A stretch of DNA of 64,000 nt from an uncultured Psychroflexus sp. Its GTDB lineage: Bacteria; Bacteroidota; Bacteroidia; Flavobacteriales; Flavobacteriaceae. Both the position numbers and the translations under genes were made by a program. The notes beneath the pieces are model-generated. The model was not told the origin of the DNA. It saw nothing but the letters and a program-made list of their open reading frames with translations, and ran no database searches. The stretch spans positions 1 to 64,000 of the forward strand of contig CAJXVZ010000006.1 in the NCBI GenBank assembly GCA_913062845.1, given 5' to 3'. Below, in pieces: positions 42,625 through 53,852 of the stretch (positions are counted from its first letter, which is position 1; every line of letters begins with the position of its first letter).

Positions 42625-44940
42625 TTGCAAGACTATTTAAAGGAACTTAATGATGCTCAGAGAGAGCCAGTGATTCAAAAGGATGGAGCAATGATCGTCA
42701 TTGCCGGTGCTGGTTCAGGAAAAACAAGGGTTTTAACTTACAGGATCGCCCATCTGATGAATCAGGGTGTAGACGCCTTCAATATTTTGGCTTTAACCTT
42801 TACCAACAAGGCTGCAAGGGAAATGAAAAACCGAATAGCTAAAATTGTTGGTCCTGGAGAAGCCAAGAATCTCTGGATGGGTACATTTCATTCAGTTTTT
42901 GCCCGAATATTAAGATTCGAGGCTGATAAACTTGGTTTTCCGTCAAATTTTACAATTTACGATACACAGGACTCTCAAAGGCTTGTTAACAGCATTATAA
43001 AGGAAATGAATCTTGATAAAGATGTATATAAATACAAACAGGTTTATTCCAGAATTTCATCTTACAAAAATAATTTAATTACCGTTAAGGCCTACCGCAG
43101 AAACCCCGAATTACAGGAAGCCGATGCAATGGCAAAGCGGCCACGTCTCGGTGATATTTATGAAGAATATGTCAATAGATGTTTTAAGGCTGGCGCAATG
43201 GATTTTGATGATCTATTATTAAAAACCAATGAATTACTAACCAGATATCCCGACGTGCTTGCAAAATATCAGCATCGCTTTCAGTATATTTTGGTCGATG
43301 AGTATCAGGATACGAATCATTCTCAGTATCTTATTGTCAGGGCACTTAGCGATAGATACCAGAATATTTGCGTTGTTGGAGATGATGCGCAAAGTATATA
43401 TGCTTTCAGAGGTGCAAATATTAATAATATCCTGAATTTTCAAAGAGATTATGATGATGTGAAGACCTTTAAATTGGAGCAGAATTATCGTTCAACAAAT
43501 AATATTGTTCAGGCTGCCAATTCGGTTATAGAGAAAAATAAAAAGCGGCTTGAGAAAGTTGTTTGGACGTCAAATACTGATGGCGAAAAAATAAAAGTTC
43601 ATCAATTGATAAATGATGCTGAAGAAGGACGCTTTGTGGCATCTACAATTTTTGAACAGCAAATGCAAAATCAACTGGATTATGATAATTTCGCCATATT
43701 ATACAGAACAAATGCACAAAGTAGAGCAATAGAAGATGCTTTAAGGAAAAAAGATATGCCGTACAGAATATACGGCGGTTTATCATTCTACCAGCGAAAA
43801 GAAATTAAGGATGTTTTGGCCTATTTGCGGCTCGTAGTCAATACTAAAGATGAGGAGTCGTTAAAGCGTATAATAAATTTTCCGGCAAGAGGTATTGGTC
43901 AGACGACATTAGATAAACTTATATTAGCTGCAAACCATTACAAGCGGTCGATTTTTGAAATAATAGAAAATATAGATAAAGTTGACATTGGAATTAACAG
44001 AGGTATTAAGACCAAACTTGTCAATTTCAATAATATGATCAAAAGCTTTCAGGTTGTAGCAGAAAAAGAAAATGCTTTTCAGTTAGCAGATCTTATCATT
44101 AAGAAAACCGCTCTTTTACAAGAGTTTAAAAAAGACGGAACACCTGAAGGTATTACAAGGATAGAGAATTTAGAGGAACTATTAAATGGTATACGAGACT
44201 TTGTAGAAGGACAGGAGGAGGCAGATGCCAGCGGTTCCTTGTCTGAATTCCTTGAAGATGTGGCTTTAGCAACAGATTTTGACAATGAAAAAGGAGATGA
44301 TAATCGAATTTCACTGATGACTGTTCATTTGGCCAAAGGTCTGGAATTTCCTTATGTCTTTATTGTTGGAATGGAAGAAGACCTTTTTCCTTCTGCAATG
44401 AGTATGAACACCAGGAGCGAGTTGGAGGAAGAACGGCGACTATTTTACGTTGCTTTGACGAGGGCAGAGAAGCAGGCGTACATTACTTACACCATGTCCA
44501 GGTATAGATGGGGAAAACTCATAGATGCAGAACCAAGCAGATTTATAGATGAAATCAACGAAGACCTTGTAGAATTAAATATTTCTAACGATAGTTACAG
44601 GTATAAACCACAAATTGATGCAGACATATTTGGGGATATTGACAAGTCAAAACTGAGGCAAACAAAGCCAAAAAACGGTACGCCGCCGCCAAGTCATAAA
44701 CCCACGGAAAAACAATTAAGGAAACTCAGGAAAATAAAGCCCTCAACGAAAAAATCTGCTACAAATGAAGAGTTATTGTCTCTAAACATTGGCCAAACTG
44801 TAAAACATGGGCGGTTTGGTAAAGGCAAGGTGCTGTCCATAAGTGGAATTGGTCAGGACAAAAAAGCTGAAATCCTTTTTAATGACTCGGGATTAAAGAA
44901 TTTGTTATTAAAATTCGCCAAACTTGAGATTATCGAATAA
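42625..44940 (+). CDS. UvrD/PcrA-type superfamily 1 DNA helicase
   Basis: 771 residues, a 3'-5' helicase of DNA repair and replication. Motifs are: LNDAQREPV (Q motif), IAGAGSGKTRVLT (Walker A), TFTNKAAREMKNR, VDEYQDTNHSQY (Walker B), QSIYAFRGA, EQNYRST, VHLAKGLEFPYVFI and RLFYVALTRAEK. The C terminus ends with a small Tudor-like domain (VKHGRFGKGKVLSI...LLLKFAKLEI), as in PcrA. The start is TTG at 42625 (MQDYLKELN...), the only possibility before the conserved N terminus. UvrD and UvrA both lie in this window, 18 kb apart. Confidence 0.95.
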   Translation: MQDYLKELNDAQREPVIQKDGAMIVIAGAGSGKTRVLTYRIAHLMNQGVDAFNILALTFTNKAAREMKNRIAKIVGPGEAKNLWMGTFHSVFARILRFEADKLGFPSNFTIYDTQDSQRLVNSIIKEMNLDKDVYKYKQVYSRISSYKNNLITVKAYRRNPELQEADAMAKRPRLGDIYEEYVNRCFKAGAMDFDDLLLKTNELLTRYPDVLAKYQHRFQYILVDEYQDTNHSQYLIVRALSDRYQNICVVGDDAQSIYAFRGANINNILNFQRDYDDVKTFKLEQNYRSTNNIVQAANSVIEKNKKRLEKVVWTSNTDGEKIKVHQLINDAEEGRFVASTIFEQQMQNQLDYDNFAILYRTNAQSRAIEDALRKKDMPYRIYGGLSFYQRKEIKDVLAYLRLVVNTKDEESLKRIINFPARGIGQTTLDKLILAANHYKRSIFEIIENIDKVDIGINRGIKTKLVNFNNMIKSFQVVAEKENAFQLADLIIKKTALLQEFKKDGTPEGITRIENLEELLNGIRDFVEGQEEADASGSLSEFLEDVALATDFDNEKGDDNRISLMTVHLAKGLEFPYVFIVGMEEDLFPSAMSMNTRSELEEERRLFYVALTRAEKQAYITYTMSRYRWGKLIDAEPSRFIDEINEDLVELNISNDSYRYKPQIDADIFGDIDKSKLRQTKPKNGTPPPSHKPTEKQLRKLRKIKPSTKKSATNEELLSLNIGQTVKHGRFGKGKVLSISGIGQDKKAEILFNDSGLKNLLLKFAKLEIIE

Positions 44941-45036
44941 AATTCGGTTTTTTTGATTATTAATTTTTTTATGTTAGGATAATTTGTTTTATTTGTACCA
45001 AACTAATTATATAGTAATTTAATAAAAAATCTAAAA

Positions 45037-46302
45037 ATGAAAAATTATTTATTTCTTTTGTTATTATGTCCTTTCTTGATATTAGCTCAGGAACAGGATT
45101 CTGAAGGCATGTCAGAAAATCCTTATGAGGGTTATAAAAAATGGCATCTGGAATTAGGTATTGGTGGAGTTAAAGCTGCCAAAGCACACACCGGAGCACC
45201 TGGATTTCCTGTTCAGGGACCTAATGGTAATCTTGTATCTAATACCAATCTTCTTTCAGGTTATAATTTTAATGCAGGAATCAGATATATGTTTAATGAC
45301 AAATTTGGTTTGCGTTTGAAAGGAGGATATAACACCTGGACAAATGACTCTGATGTTTCAAACTTTGATGCTGAATCATCTTATGTACAGACCAGTTTAG
45401 AAGCGGTAATGAATGTTGGTAATTATGTTGATTTTAATAGATTCACAAACCGTTTTAACTTACAGTTTTATGCAGGTATGGGATATGGTATATTCACTGC
45501 AGATGAGACTAATGTTGACAGATTTCTTCCAGATTCAGATGATAATACTGATGGCGTATTTAATGCTGTAGTCGGGTTTGCACCCATGTATAAAGTATCA
45601 GAAAATGTTTCTTTGAAACTTGATTTTCAGGCATTAGGTACTTTTGGTCAGGACTTTAATTGGGATGGTGCTTCTGGTGTAAACACCACTGCACTTGATG
45701 GATTGTTGTTTAATGCATCTATAGGTTTAGACATAGCTTTAGGCAAAAAATCTAAAGGTAGTATTGATTGGTATTATAGAGATGATGCGGCAGAAATGAA
45801 TGCTATGAGAGACGAACTAGACGAGCTGGAAGAAAGAGTAGCAGTTCTTGAGGAAAAACCAGCTGACGAAGATAACGATGGTGTACCAGATGTTATAAAT
45901 AACTATGTACAAAACTACGTTGATGAAAAAATTGATGGTATAGATGTAGGCGGTACGGCTAGTGCTTTGGTTGAAGATGGCTATATCAGGCTATTCTTTG
46001 ATTTCAATGAAGATATGCCGAATGCTTCATCTACAAGTGACTTGGCTTCATTGGTTCATTTCTTAGAAAATAATCCTGACGCAAACGTAGAGCTTATTGG
46101 TATGACAGATGTTTTAGGTCCTGAATCATACAATGATAAGTTATCACAAAGACGTGCTAAAAATGTTCATGATATTCTTGTAGAAGCAGGAATTGATGCC
46201 AGCAGATTAGAACACAGAGGTAATGGAGAAAATCCTGTTTATACCAGCAAAAATGAGTATGTTAGAATGTTAGCAAGAACCGTAACAGTTAAGCTACAAT
46301 AA
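45037..46302 (+). CDS. OmpA-family outer-membrane protein
   Basis: 421 residues. After a signal peptide (MKNYLFLLLLCPFLILAQ) comes an outer-membrane barrel of about eight strands (about 30-240), then a short coiled-coil (RDELDELEERVAVLEEK) with DEDNDGVPDVIN, a thrombospondin-type-3-like calcium loop, and a C-terminal OmpA/MotB peptidoglycan-binding domain (about 310-421) with NVELIGMTDVLG and YNDKLSQRRAKNVHDIL. It anchors the outer membrane to the wall. The barrel lacks recognisable ligand features. Confidence 0.94.
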   Translation: MKNYLFLLLLCPFLILAQEQDSEGMSENPYEGYKKWHLELGIGGVKAAKAHTGAPGFPVQGPNGNLVSNTNLLSGYNFNAGIRYMFNDKFGLRLKGGYNTWTNDSDVSNFDAESSYVQTSLEAVMNVGNYVDFNRFTNRFNLQFYAGMGYGIFTADETNVDRFLPDSDDNTDGVFNAVVGFAPMYKVSENVSLKLDFQALGTFGQDFNWDGASGVNTTALDGLLFNASIGLDIALGKKSKGSIDWYYRDDAAEMNAMRDELDELEERVAVLEEKPADEDNDGVPDVINNYVQNYVDEKIDGIDVGGTASALVEDGYIRLFFDFNEDMPNASSTSDLASLVHFLENNPDANVELIGMTDVLGPESYNDKLSQRRAKNVHDILVEAGIDASRLEHRGNGENPVYTSKNEYVRMLARTVTVKLQ

Positions 46303-46324
46303 GATTTTATAAAATTAATTGTAT

Positions 46325-46358
46325 AAAGCTGTCTCAAAATTGAGGCAGCTTTTTTTTT
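46325..46358 (+). terminator. Terminator of the OmpA gene (AGCTGYCTCAAAA hairpin family)
   Basis: AAAGCTGTCTCA and TGAGGCAGCTTT form a 12-bp stem with one wobble and a 4-base loop, followed by eight T. It lies 22 bp after the stop. Confidence 0.9.
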
Positions 46359-46794
46359 GCTATTTTTTATCTTTATTAAACAATTTACCCATTTTACATT
46401 CATATATTCTAAATAATTAAAACTTTTAATCTGTCATCGTAAAATTGTTGGAAACTTGTTAGCATCTAATGAATGTTGATCAAGTTGCAATAAGTGTTGC
46501 TTCTGATTTATAAGGTTATTGCTTATGTAATAGGTTTAAATTAGCTTATACTCCTAGTCTTATTAGTGGTTGACAAAGGTAAAAGGTTAGGAGTGCTTCT
46601 TTAGGGTTGATTTTAAGTGTAATTTACCTATTATGTGAGTGTTTTCAGCTAAATCTTCATTATGATTAAATGCAATTATTATAAAAGACTAAAAAGAAAA
46701 TATATCTGTACTTACCTTATTTATTGAATGACAATAACTACTTCAATAGTGTGCTTAATTTTTTTAGATGCATGAGATGTTTTATGGCTGCTCT
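46359..46794. other. Intergenic spacer, no gene seen
   Basis: About 440 bp of AT-rich sequence between the OmpA terminator and the 3' end of the solute-binding lipoprotein gene. No reading frame above 40 codons, no hairpin with T-run and no repeat shared with other gaps was found. A loose inverted pair (GCAATAA near 46490 and TTATTGC near 46518) is the only structure. Confidence 0.6.
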
Positions 46795-48459
46795 TTAGTC
46801 TAAAATCTCTGATTTAAGCTTTTTGACTCTTGTTAAGTCAAGTAGATTGATAGGGTTAATATTTAAGCCCATTATGTTTTTATGCTTGAAGCGTATGGCC
46901 TCATCGTAGTATAGAGGAACTATTGCTGCTTCTTTGATAATTATTGAGTCTAGTCTGGAATATAATTTTTCCCTTAAATCTGCATTTATTGTTTTGATTG
47001 CAGAATTATATATGCTATCGAAAAGTTTTGATTCAAAGTGAGTATAGTTAGAGCCTATGGGTGACTTGTTTTTTGAGTAAAATAAGCTCAGATAGTTCTG
47101 CGCGTCAGGATAGTCTGCGATCCAACTGCTTCTAAACGCTTCAAGTTGACCTTCACTTCTTTTCATTCTTAGGGTCGAAGATGGCAATACGTTAATATTT
47201 ACTTTTATCCCAATTTCACTTAATTCAGCTTGTATAAATCCTATTAAATCCTGATAAGAAGCATTGGTTGAAAAAGTAACCTGTATATCCTGTTGTATTT
47301 GCTTCTCACGTTTGTACTCTTCAATAAGTTTTCTGGCTTTTTCGGGGTTATAAGTGTATCCGTTATTATTTAATGACCATCCAGGTAAGCCTTTTGGAAT
47401 AAAACCCTGATTTGCAGCAATACCAATACCATTTCTTAAATATTTTATCATTTTATCTCGGTCAAATCCCATATTTATTGCTTTTCTTATTCTTATATCA
47501 GTTACATGAGATGAACTGTCAGCTAAGTAAAAACCTACATACTCGGTGTTGAGATAAGGAGATTTATCCACATTTATTTTCTTTTGATACTTTGAGTTAA
47601 GTTCTCCATTAGCACGTAAAAGCTCGTCCTTATATGAAACATCCAATCCGCTTATAAAATCCAGATTCCCTTGAATAAACTGCATGAATTCACTTTGCTT
47701 GTCAGGTAAAAATGTAATTGCTACAGCTTCTAAATATGGGAGTTGATTACCCTTTTGGTCCTTTTCAAAATATAGTTCGTTTTTTCTTAACACCAATTTT
47801 TCCTGAGGTATCCATCTTTTAAATCTGAATGGGCCACTGCCGACTGGATTTGATCTGAAATCTATTTTTCCCTGTCCCACTTCCTCTGGAAGTATAGAGC
47901 AATACTTCATTGACAAAACCCCTAAAAATGCCGGAAAAGGTTTATTAAGCATAAACTTGATTGTATGTTTATCAACAACAATTATCTCATCTACAACTCT
48001 TAGGATTTCTGAGCCTGGTGAGGCTAGCTTTTTATCGGACAAACGTTCCAGACTGAATTTGACATCATGTGCCGTCAGCTTGTGAAGAGGGTCTTTAAAT
48101 ACATCACTTTTGTGAAAATATACATCTTCTCTTAGTTTGAATGTATAACATAATCCGTCATTAGATATTTCCCAGGATTTTGCTGCTTGAGGAATAATTT
48201 TCAATTGATTATCCAGTCCAACCAATGTACTGTATAACTGGTGAACTGCCCAAATATTTCTTTGGTCTCTTGCAAAGGCCGGATCTAATGACGTTATATC
48301 AGAATGTTCATTGTATCTAAAGACCTTTTCAGAATTATCCAAAGACTTTTTATCAACACAACTACTAAGTAATATGGCAGTTAAAAAAGTATAAACAAAA
48401 ACTAATCTAATGAGTTTCAATTTTTTAAACAGGCTTAATGTGATATATTTGCAAATCAT
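46795..48459 (-). CDS. ABC-type peptide/solute-binding lipoprotein (SBP family 5)
   Basis: 554 residues with a long lipoprotein signal (LTAILLSSCVDKKS, Cys about 34) and the SBP family 5 pattern: DITSLDPAFARDQRN, KSWEISNDGLCYTFKLREDVYFH, DVKFSLERL, IRKAINMGFDRDKMI and SWIADYPDAQNYLSLFYS. In other phyla these bind oligopeptides or nickel for an ABC importer. No permease or ATPase genes are adjacent, so it acts with remote partners or alone. It is divergent from mtaB with 53 bp between starts. Confidence 0.92.
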   Translation of the reverse strand: MICKYITLSLFKKLKLIRLVFVYTFLTAILLSSCVDKKSLDNSEKVFRYNEHSDITSLDPAFARDQRNIWAVHQLYSTLVGLDNQLKIIPQAAKSWEISNDGLCYTFKLREDVYFHKSDVFKDPLHKLTAHDVKFSLERLSDKKLASPGSEILRVVDEIIVVDKHTIKFMLNKPFPAFLGVLSMKYCSILPEEVGQGKIDFRSNPVGSGPFRFKRWIPQEKLVLRKNELYFEKDQKGNQLPYLEAVAITFLPDKQSEFMQFIQGNLDFISGLDVSYKDELLRANGELNSKYQKKINVDKSPYLNTEYVGFYLADSSSHVTDIRIRKAINMGFDRDKMIKYLRNGIGIAANQGFIPKGLPGWSLNNNGYTYNPEKARKLIEEYKREKQIQQDIQVTFSTNASYQDLIGFIQAELSEIGIKVNINVLPSSTLRMKRSEGQLEAFRSSWIADYPDAQNYLSLFYSKNKSPIGSNYTHFESKLFDSIYNSAIKTINADLREKLYSRLDSIIIKEAAIVPLYYDEAIRFKHKNIMGLNINPINLLDLTRVKKLKSEILD

Positions 48460-48512
48460 TTAAAATTCTAATATAAATAATATTAGCTTTTATCGCATCG
48501 AAAAATACATTT

Positions 48513-49838
48513 ATGTCAAAACAAGTAGCTTTTTATACTTTAGGTTGTAAATTGAACTTTTCAGAAACATCTACCATCGCCCGTCAATTCGAGAAAAAAA
48601 AGTTTGAACGTGTAGATTTTGATGAATTTGCTGACATCTATGTCATAAACACCTGCAGTGTTACAGAAAATGCTGACAAGCGATTTAAAACTATAGTAAA
48701 AAAGGCCTTGAATAACAATCCTGATGCTTTTATCATAGGAATTGGTTGTTATGCTCAGCTCAAGCCCCAAGAATTGGCAACCGTTGACGGCGTCGACTTG
48801 GTGCTAGGTGCGACTGAAAAATTTAAAGTCACAGACTATTTAAATGATTTAAGTAAGAACGATTTTGGAGAGGTGCATTCCTGCGAAATTAATGAAGCAG
48901 ATTTTTATGTAGGTTCATACTCCATAGGTGACAGAACCAGAGCTTTCCTCAAAGTGCAAGATGGTTGTGATTATAAATGTACATATTGTACAATTCCTCT
49001 GGCAAGAGGTATTTCCAGATCAGACGCTTTAGATAATGTTTTGAAAAATGCTAAAGAAATCTCAGATCAGGGCATAAAAGAAATAGTGCTAACTGGTGTA
49101 AATATTGGAGATTATGGAAAAGGAGAGTTTGGTAATAAAAAGCATGAGCATACTTTTTTGGATTTGGTCAAAGCCTTGGACGAAGTTGAAGGTATTGAAA
49201 GATTAAGAATATCATCAATTGAACCTAATTTACTTAAAGATGATACCATAGACTTTGTTTCTGAAAGCAATACTTTTGTTCCTCATTTTCACATTCCTCT
49301 GCAGAGTGGTAGTAATGATTTGCTTAAGAAAATGAAAAGGCGGTATTTAAAGGAACTATATGTCGACAGGGTTGAGCAAATAAAATCGAAAATGCCTGAT
49401 GCCTGTATTGGTGTTGATGTCATCGTTGGATTTCCCGGTGAAACTGAAAGCCATTTCTTAGAAACTTACGAATTTTTGAACGAACTCGATATATCTTACC
49501 TTCATGTATTTACTTATTCAGAAAGGGACAATACATTAGCTGCTGAGATGGATGGTGTCGTGCCGCTTAAGGTTAGAAAAAAGCGTAGTAAAATGCTTAG
49601 AGGTTTATCTGTCAAAAAAAGAAGAGCATTTTACGAGAGTCAGCTCGGAAAAATCAAAACTGTTTTATTTGAGCATGAAAATAAAGAAGGTTACATTCAG
49701 GGTTTTACTGAAAATTATGTAAAAGTCAAAATGCCATGGAACCCTCATTTAGCAAATACTTTACAAGACATAAGGTTAGAGTCTATAGACGAATCCGGTA
49801 TGGTAAGAGCTAGAATTTTAGATAAAATCCTTCAATAA
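48513..49838 (+). CDS. mtaB: tRNA (N6-threonylcarbamoyladenosine(37)-C2)-methylthiotransferase
   Basis: 441 residues of the radical-SAM methylthiotransferase family, converting t6A37 to ms2t6A in tRNA. The N-terminal MTTase domain has three Cys (TLGCKLN, INTCSVTE, GIGCYAQ); the radical-SAM cluster is C152DYKCTYC159; a TRAM-like region closes the protein. FSETSTIARQF after TLGCKLN distinguishes MtaB from MiaB, which is also encoded in this window at 58130. A -7 box (TATATTTG, 48444-48451) lies 61 bp upstream, overlapping the first codons of the divergent gene. Confidence 0.95.
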   Translation: MSKQVAFYTLGCKLNFSETSTIARQFEKKKFERVDFDEFADIYVINTCSVTENADKRFKTIVKKALNNNPDAFIIGIGCYAQLKPQELATVDGVDLVLGATEKFKVTDYLNDLSKNDFGEVHSCEINEADFYVGSYSIGDRTRAFLKVQDGCDYKCTYCTIPLARGISRSDALDNVLKNAKEISDQGIKEIVLTGVNIGDYGKGEFGNKKHEHTFLDLVKALDEVEGIERLRISSIEPNLLKDDTIDFVSESNTFVPHFHIPLQSGSNDLLKKMKRRYLKELYVDRVEQIKSKMPDACIGVDVIVGFPGETESHFLETYEFLNELDISYLHVFTYSERDNTLAAEMDGVVPLKVRKKRSKMLRGLSVKKRRAFYESQLGKIKTVLFEHENKEGYIQGFTENYVKVKMPWNPHLANTLQDIRLESIDESGMVRARILDKILQ

Positions 49839-49840
49839 TA

Positions 49841-50143
49841 TTATAAATTTATTCCAACAGGAAGTAGGTGTTTGTAATCTGCTTTATGCTTTCTGAAAAA
49901 AGCTGCTACAATTGGGCAGGTTGGTACAACCAACATGCCCTCATCTGAAAGATGGTCTAAAACGGTTTTTAAAAATAAGTTTTTTAGCTGTTCTTCTTTT
50001 ATATTTTTATCCATTTCAAAACGGGTCAGGAATAGATTTCTGCCTTGTTCTGAATATTCTACTTTAAGTAATTTATCTTCAAACCTAAATTCAAATTGCC
50101 TGAGGAGTTCATTGTTTTTAATATTTTGAAGATCTATTTTCAT
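49841..50143 (-). CDS. Small GNAT-type N-acetyltransferase
   Basis: 100 residues matching the short YidJ/NATSE-type GNAT group: FRFEDKLLKVEYSEQGRNLFLTRFEMD, a helix LKNLFLKTVLDHL, and the strand-loop EGMLVVPTCPIVAAFFRKHKAD. Such proteins are thought to acetylate small amines, but their substrates are unknown. It is convergent with mtaB, two bases apart, and divergent from a hydrolase gene with a perfect palindrome in between. Confidence 0.82.
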   Translation of the reverse strand: MKIDLQNIKNNELLRQFEFRFEDKLLKVEYSEQGRNLFLTRFEMDKNIKEEQLKNLFLKTVLDHLSDEGMLVVPTCPIVAAFFRKHKADYKHLLPVGINL

Positions 50144-50202
50144 TTATTTTATATAGTTATATATTAAAATAGAAACAACCCTTCTGTATTGCCTAGAATA
50201 TG

Positions 50203-50216
50203 TTGTAAATTTACAA
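50203..50216. promoter_or_regulatory. Perfect 14-bp palindrome between divergent genes
   Basis: TTGTAAATTTACAA is self-complementary and lies between the divergent GNAT and alpha/beta hydrolase genes. It may be an operator for one or both; AT-rich palindromes also occur by chance. Confidence 0.45.
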
Positions 50217-50247
50217 AATATTTCATAAAATAAATTTCCGTTTAATT

Positions 50248-50937
50248 TTGGATTCCGATAAAGAAAAATATCACATTTATATGATGCCGGGAATGGCTGC
50301 CAATCCTTCAATTTTTGAAAATATTTCATTAGATGAAAATTTTTTCAAAATTCATTGGATGAGTTGGATCATGCCTGAGAAAGAGGAAACTATTCAATCT
50401 TATGCCGGAAGAATGCTGAAGCAAATACAGCATAAAAATCCTGTTTTAATTGGCGTTTCTTTTGGTGGAGTATTGGTTCAGGAAATTTCCAAACTTATTG
50501 ATTATAAAAGACTGATTATTGTCTCAAGTGTAAAGCAAAGCTCAGAAATACCGCCACATATGCAGTTTGCGAGAGAAACCGGTGTCTACAAATTTTTACC
50601 TTTTGGTTTGTTAAATTATATAACAGAAATTGAAAAACTGCCAGTAGGGAACTTGATCAGAAAGCGTTTAAAGCTCTATAAGCAATACCTTTCAGTTAAT
50701 GATAAAGTTTATCTTGACTGGGCCGTCAAGCAAATGGTATGCTGGGAACAGCCAAAACCGATTGAAGATATTATTCATATTCATGGAGACAAGGACAAGG
50801 TCTTTCCCGTAAAACATATCAGTAATTATATCAATATTGAAGGCGGAACACACATAATGATTCTAAATCGTTTCAGGTGGTTTAATGAAAATTTACCGGC
50901 ACTTATTCAACATCAATTCATTAAAGATAAAGTATGA
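50248..50937 (+). CDS. Alpha/beta hydrolase
   Basis: 229 residues, alpha/beta hydrolase fold of the small esterase type. YHIYMMPGMAANPSIFE opens the fold, the nucleophile elbow is IGVSFGGVLVQE (Ser in GVSFGG), IHGDKDKVFP gives the acid and EGGTHIMIL the base. The start is TTG at 50248; this is uncertain, because a -7-like sequence TAATTTTG (50243-50250) covers that codon, and the ATG at 50281 would drop the first strand. The stop overlaps the next ATG by 4 bp, so it is coupled to the lytic transglycosylase gene. Confidence 0.85.
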   Translation: MDSDKEKYHIYMMPGMAANPSIFENISLDENFFKIHWMSWIMPEKEETIQSYAGRMLKQIQHKNPVLIGVSFGGVLVQEISKLIDYKRLIIVSSVKQSSEIPPHMQFARETGVYKFLPFGLLNYITEIEKLPVGNLIRKRLKLYKQYLSVNDKVYLDWAVKQMVCWEQPKPIEDIIHIHGDKDKVFPVKHISNYINIEGGTHIMILNRFRWFNENLPALIQHQFIKDKV

Positions 50938-51872
50938 AAAAAACAAAATTTTTTTATAACTCAATATTTGGTATTGGTTTAATATCAATAATCATCATAG
51001 GGTATTCTTTTATAAGTCAAAGTAGTAAATCTGATTATTACAAAGATGATCCTGAGAAGAGTTTTGAAAATAATTATAATGTTTTCTCACTGGAAATTCC
51101 TAAGCAAATTTCCTTTGCAGGTGAACCTGTGCCTCTGGATGAGCCCGATATTTATGAGCGAATGGACAAGGAACTTTTAGTAAATACTTACTGGCAATCA
51201 AACGGAATTTTAATGATAAAGCGATCGAGAAAATATTTTCCAATAATTGAACCGATTCTAAAAGCAAATGGGGTTCCGGATGATTTCAAATATCTTGCTG
51301 TTGCTGAAAGTGGCTTAACAGACATAGTTTCACCTGCAGGAGCAACAGGTTTTTGGCAAATTATGAAAGGAACAGGGCAGGAGTACGGAATGGAGATAAA
51401 TTCCAATGTAGACGAAAGATATAGTATAGAAAAGTCGACTCAGGTGGCATGTGAATATCTGAAAGATGCTAAGGAAAAATTTGGTACCTGGACAATGGCT
51501 GCTGCTTCTTATAATATGGGCATGGCTGGCCTCGAGAATCAGATGGAAAGACAGGATATGACAGGATATTACAACTTATTGCTAAATAGTGAAACAGAAC
51601 GGTATGTCTTCAGAATACTTGCGATAAAAGAAGTTTTGTCGAACCCTGAAAAATATTCATTTAATATCAATGAAAATCACCATTACAAACAAATAAAGAC
51701 TAAAACCATTCAGGTAGATACTGCCATAACAGACATACCTGCATTTGCAAAAAAATTTGGTTTGAACTACAAGCAATTCAAGATCCATAATCCTTGGATG
51801 AGGGACAATTATTTGCTTAACAGATCTGGAAAGGTTTATCAAATAAAAATTCCATTAAAAGGTGAATATTGA
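50934..51872 (+). CDS. Lytic transglycosylase (MltD-like) with LysM-type C terminus
   Basis: 312 residues, exported with an N-terminal hydrophobic anchor (FFYNSIFGIGLISIIIIGYSF). The SLT domain (about 85-235) contains the catalytic Glu in LAVAESGL, then SPAGATGFWQIMKGTGQEYG and TWTMAAASYNMGMAGL. The C-terminal 50 residues (TAITDIPAFAKKFGLNYKQFKIHNPW...YQIKIPL) look like a LysM peptidoglycan-binding repeat. It cleaves glycan strands in the wall. ATGA overlap with the hydrolase gene indicates coupling. Confidence 0.93.
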   Translation: MKKTKFFYNSIFGIGLISIIIIGYSFISQSSKSDYYKDDPEKSFENNYNVFSLEIPKQISFAGEPVPLDEPDIYERMDKELLVNTYWQSNGILMIKRSRKYFPIIEPILKANGVPDDFKYLAVAESGLTDIVSPAGATGFWQIMKGTGQEYGMEINSNVDERYSIEKSTQVACEYLKDAKEKFGTWTMAAASYNMGMAGLENQMERQDMTGYYNLLLNSETERYVFRILAIKEVLSNPEKYSFNINENHHYKQIKTKTIQVDTAITDIPAFAKKFGLNYKQFKIHNPWMRDNYLLNRSGKVYQIKIPLKGEY

Positions 51873-52140
51873 AAGCCACACAATTAGAGTCATGCATAAA
51901 AACATCTAATAGAAGCTAGACAAAAGCATGATTAAAAGGCTGTAAAGCCTGATGTAATAACATATTTAATCAAGTGACTACAAGGGAGCCATTGGCATTG
52001 TTAGAAAAAATGTTTTAGTTCACATTCTGGAATAATTCAGTAACATTGATATCATAAAATTAATTGGATCACATGTTTTTATTGTCCATTTTGCATTCGA
52101 TGTTCCTGAATGCAAATAACCCTCAGCGTACAAACAAGAA
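51873..52140. other. Intergenic spacer with one 9-bp hairpin
   Basis: No gene seen. TTTGCATTC (52090-52098) and GAATGCAAA (52108-52116) form a perfect 9-bp stem with a 9-base loop, upstream of the terminator at 52141. Confidence 0.5.
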
Positions 52141-52169
52141 AAGCTGCCTCCTTCGAGACAGCTTTTTTT
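52141..52169. terminator. Terminator after groEL (AGCTGYCTC hairpin family)
   Basis: AAGCTGCCTC and GAGACAGCTT form a 10-bp stem with a 4-base CTTC loop; the single mismatch is a G/U wobble when read on the minus strand. T-runs follow on both strands, stronger on the plus strand. It serves groEL on the minus strand. Confidence 0.75.
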
Positions 52170-52186
52170 GTTTTGAAGAGGTGATT

Positions 52187-53836
<1,650 letters not shown>

Positions 53837-53852
53837 TTAAATTAGTTTTCGT

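Noticed and set aside
46359-46794. Small RNA or lost gene in the 436-bp gap
   Set aside because: No stable hairpin with a T-run, no promoter plus terminator pair, and no reading frame of note.
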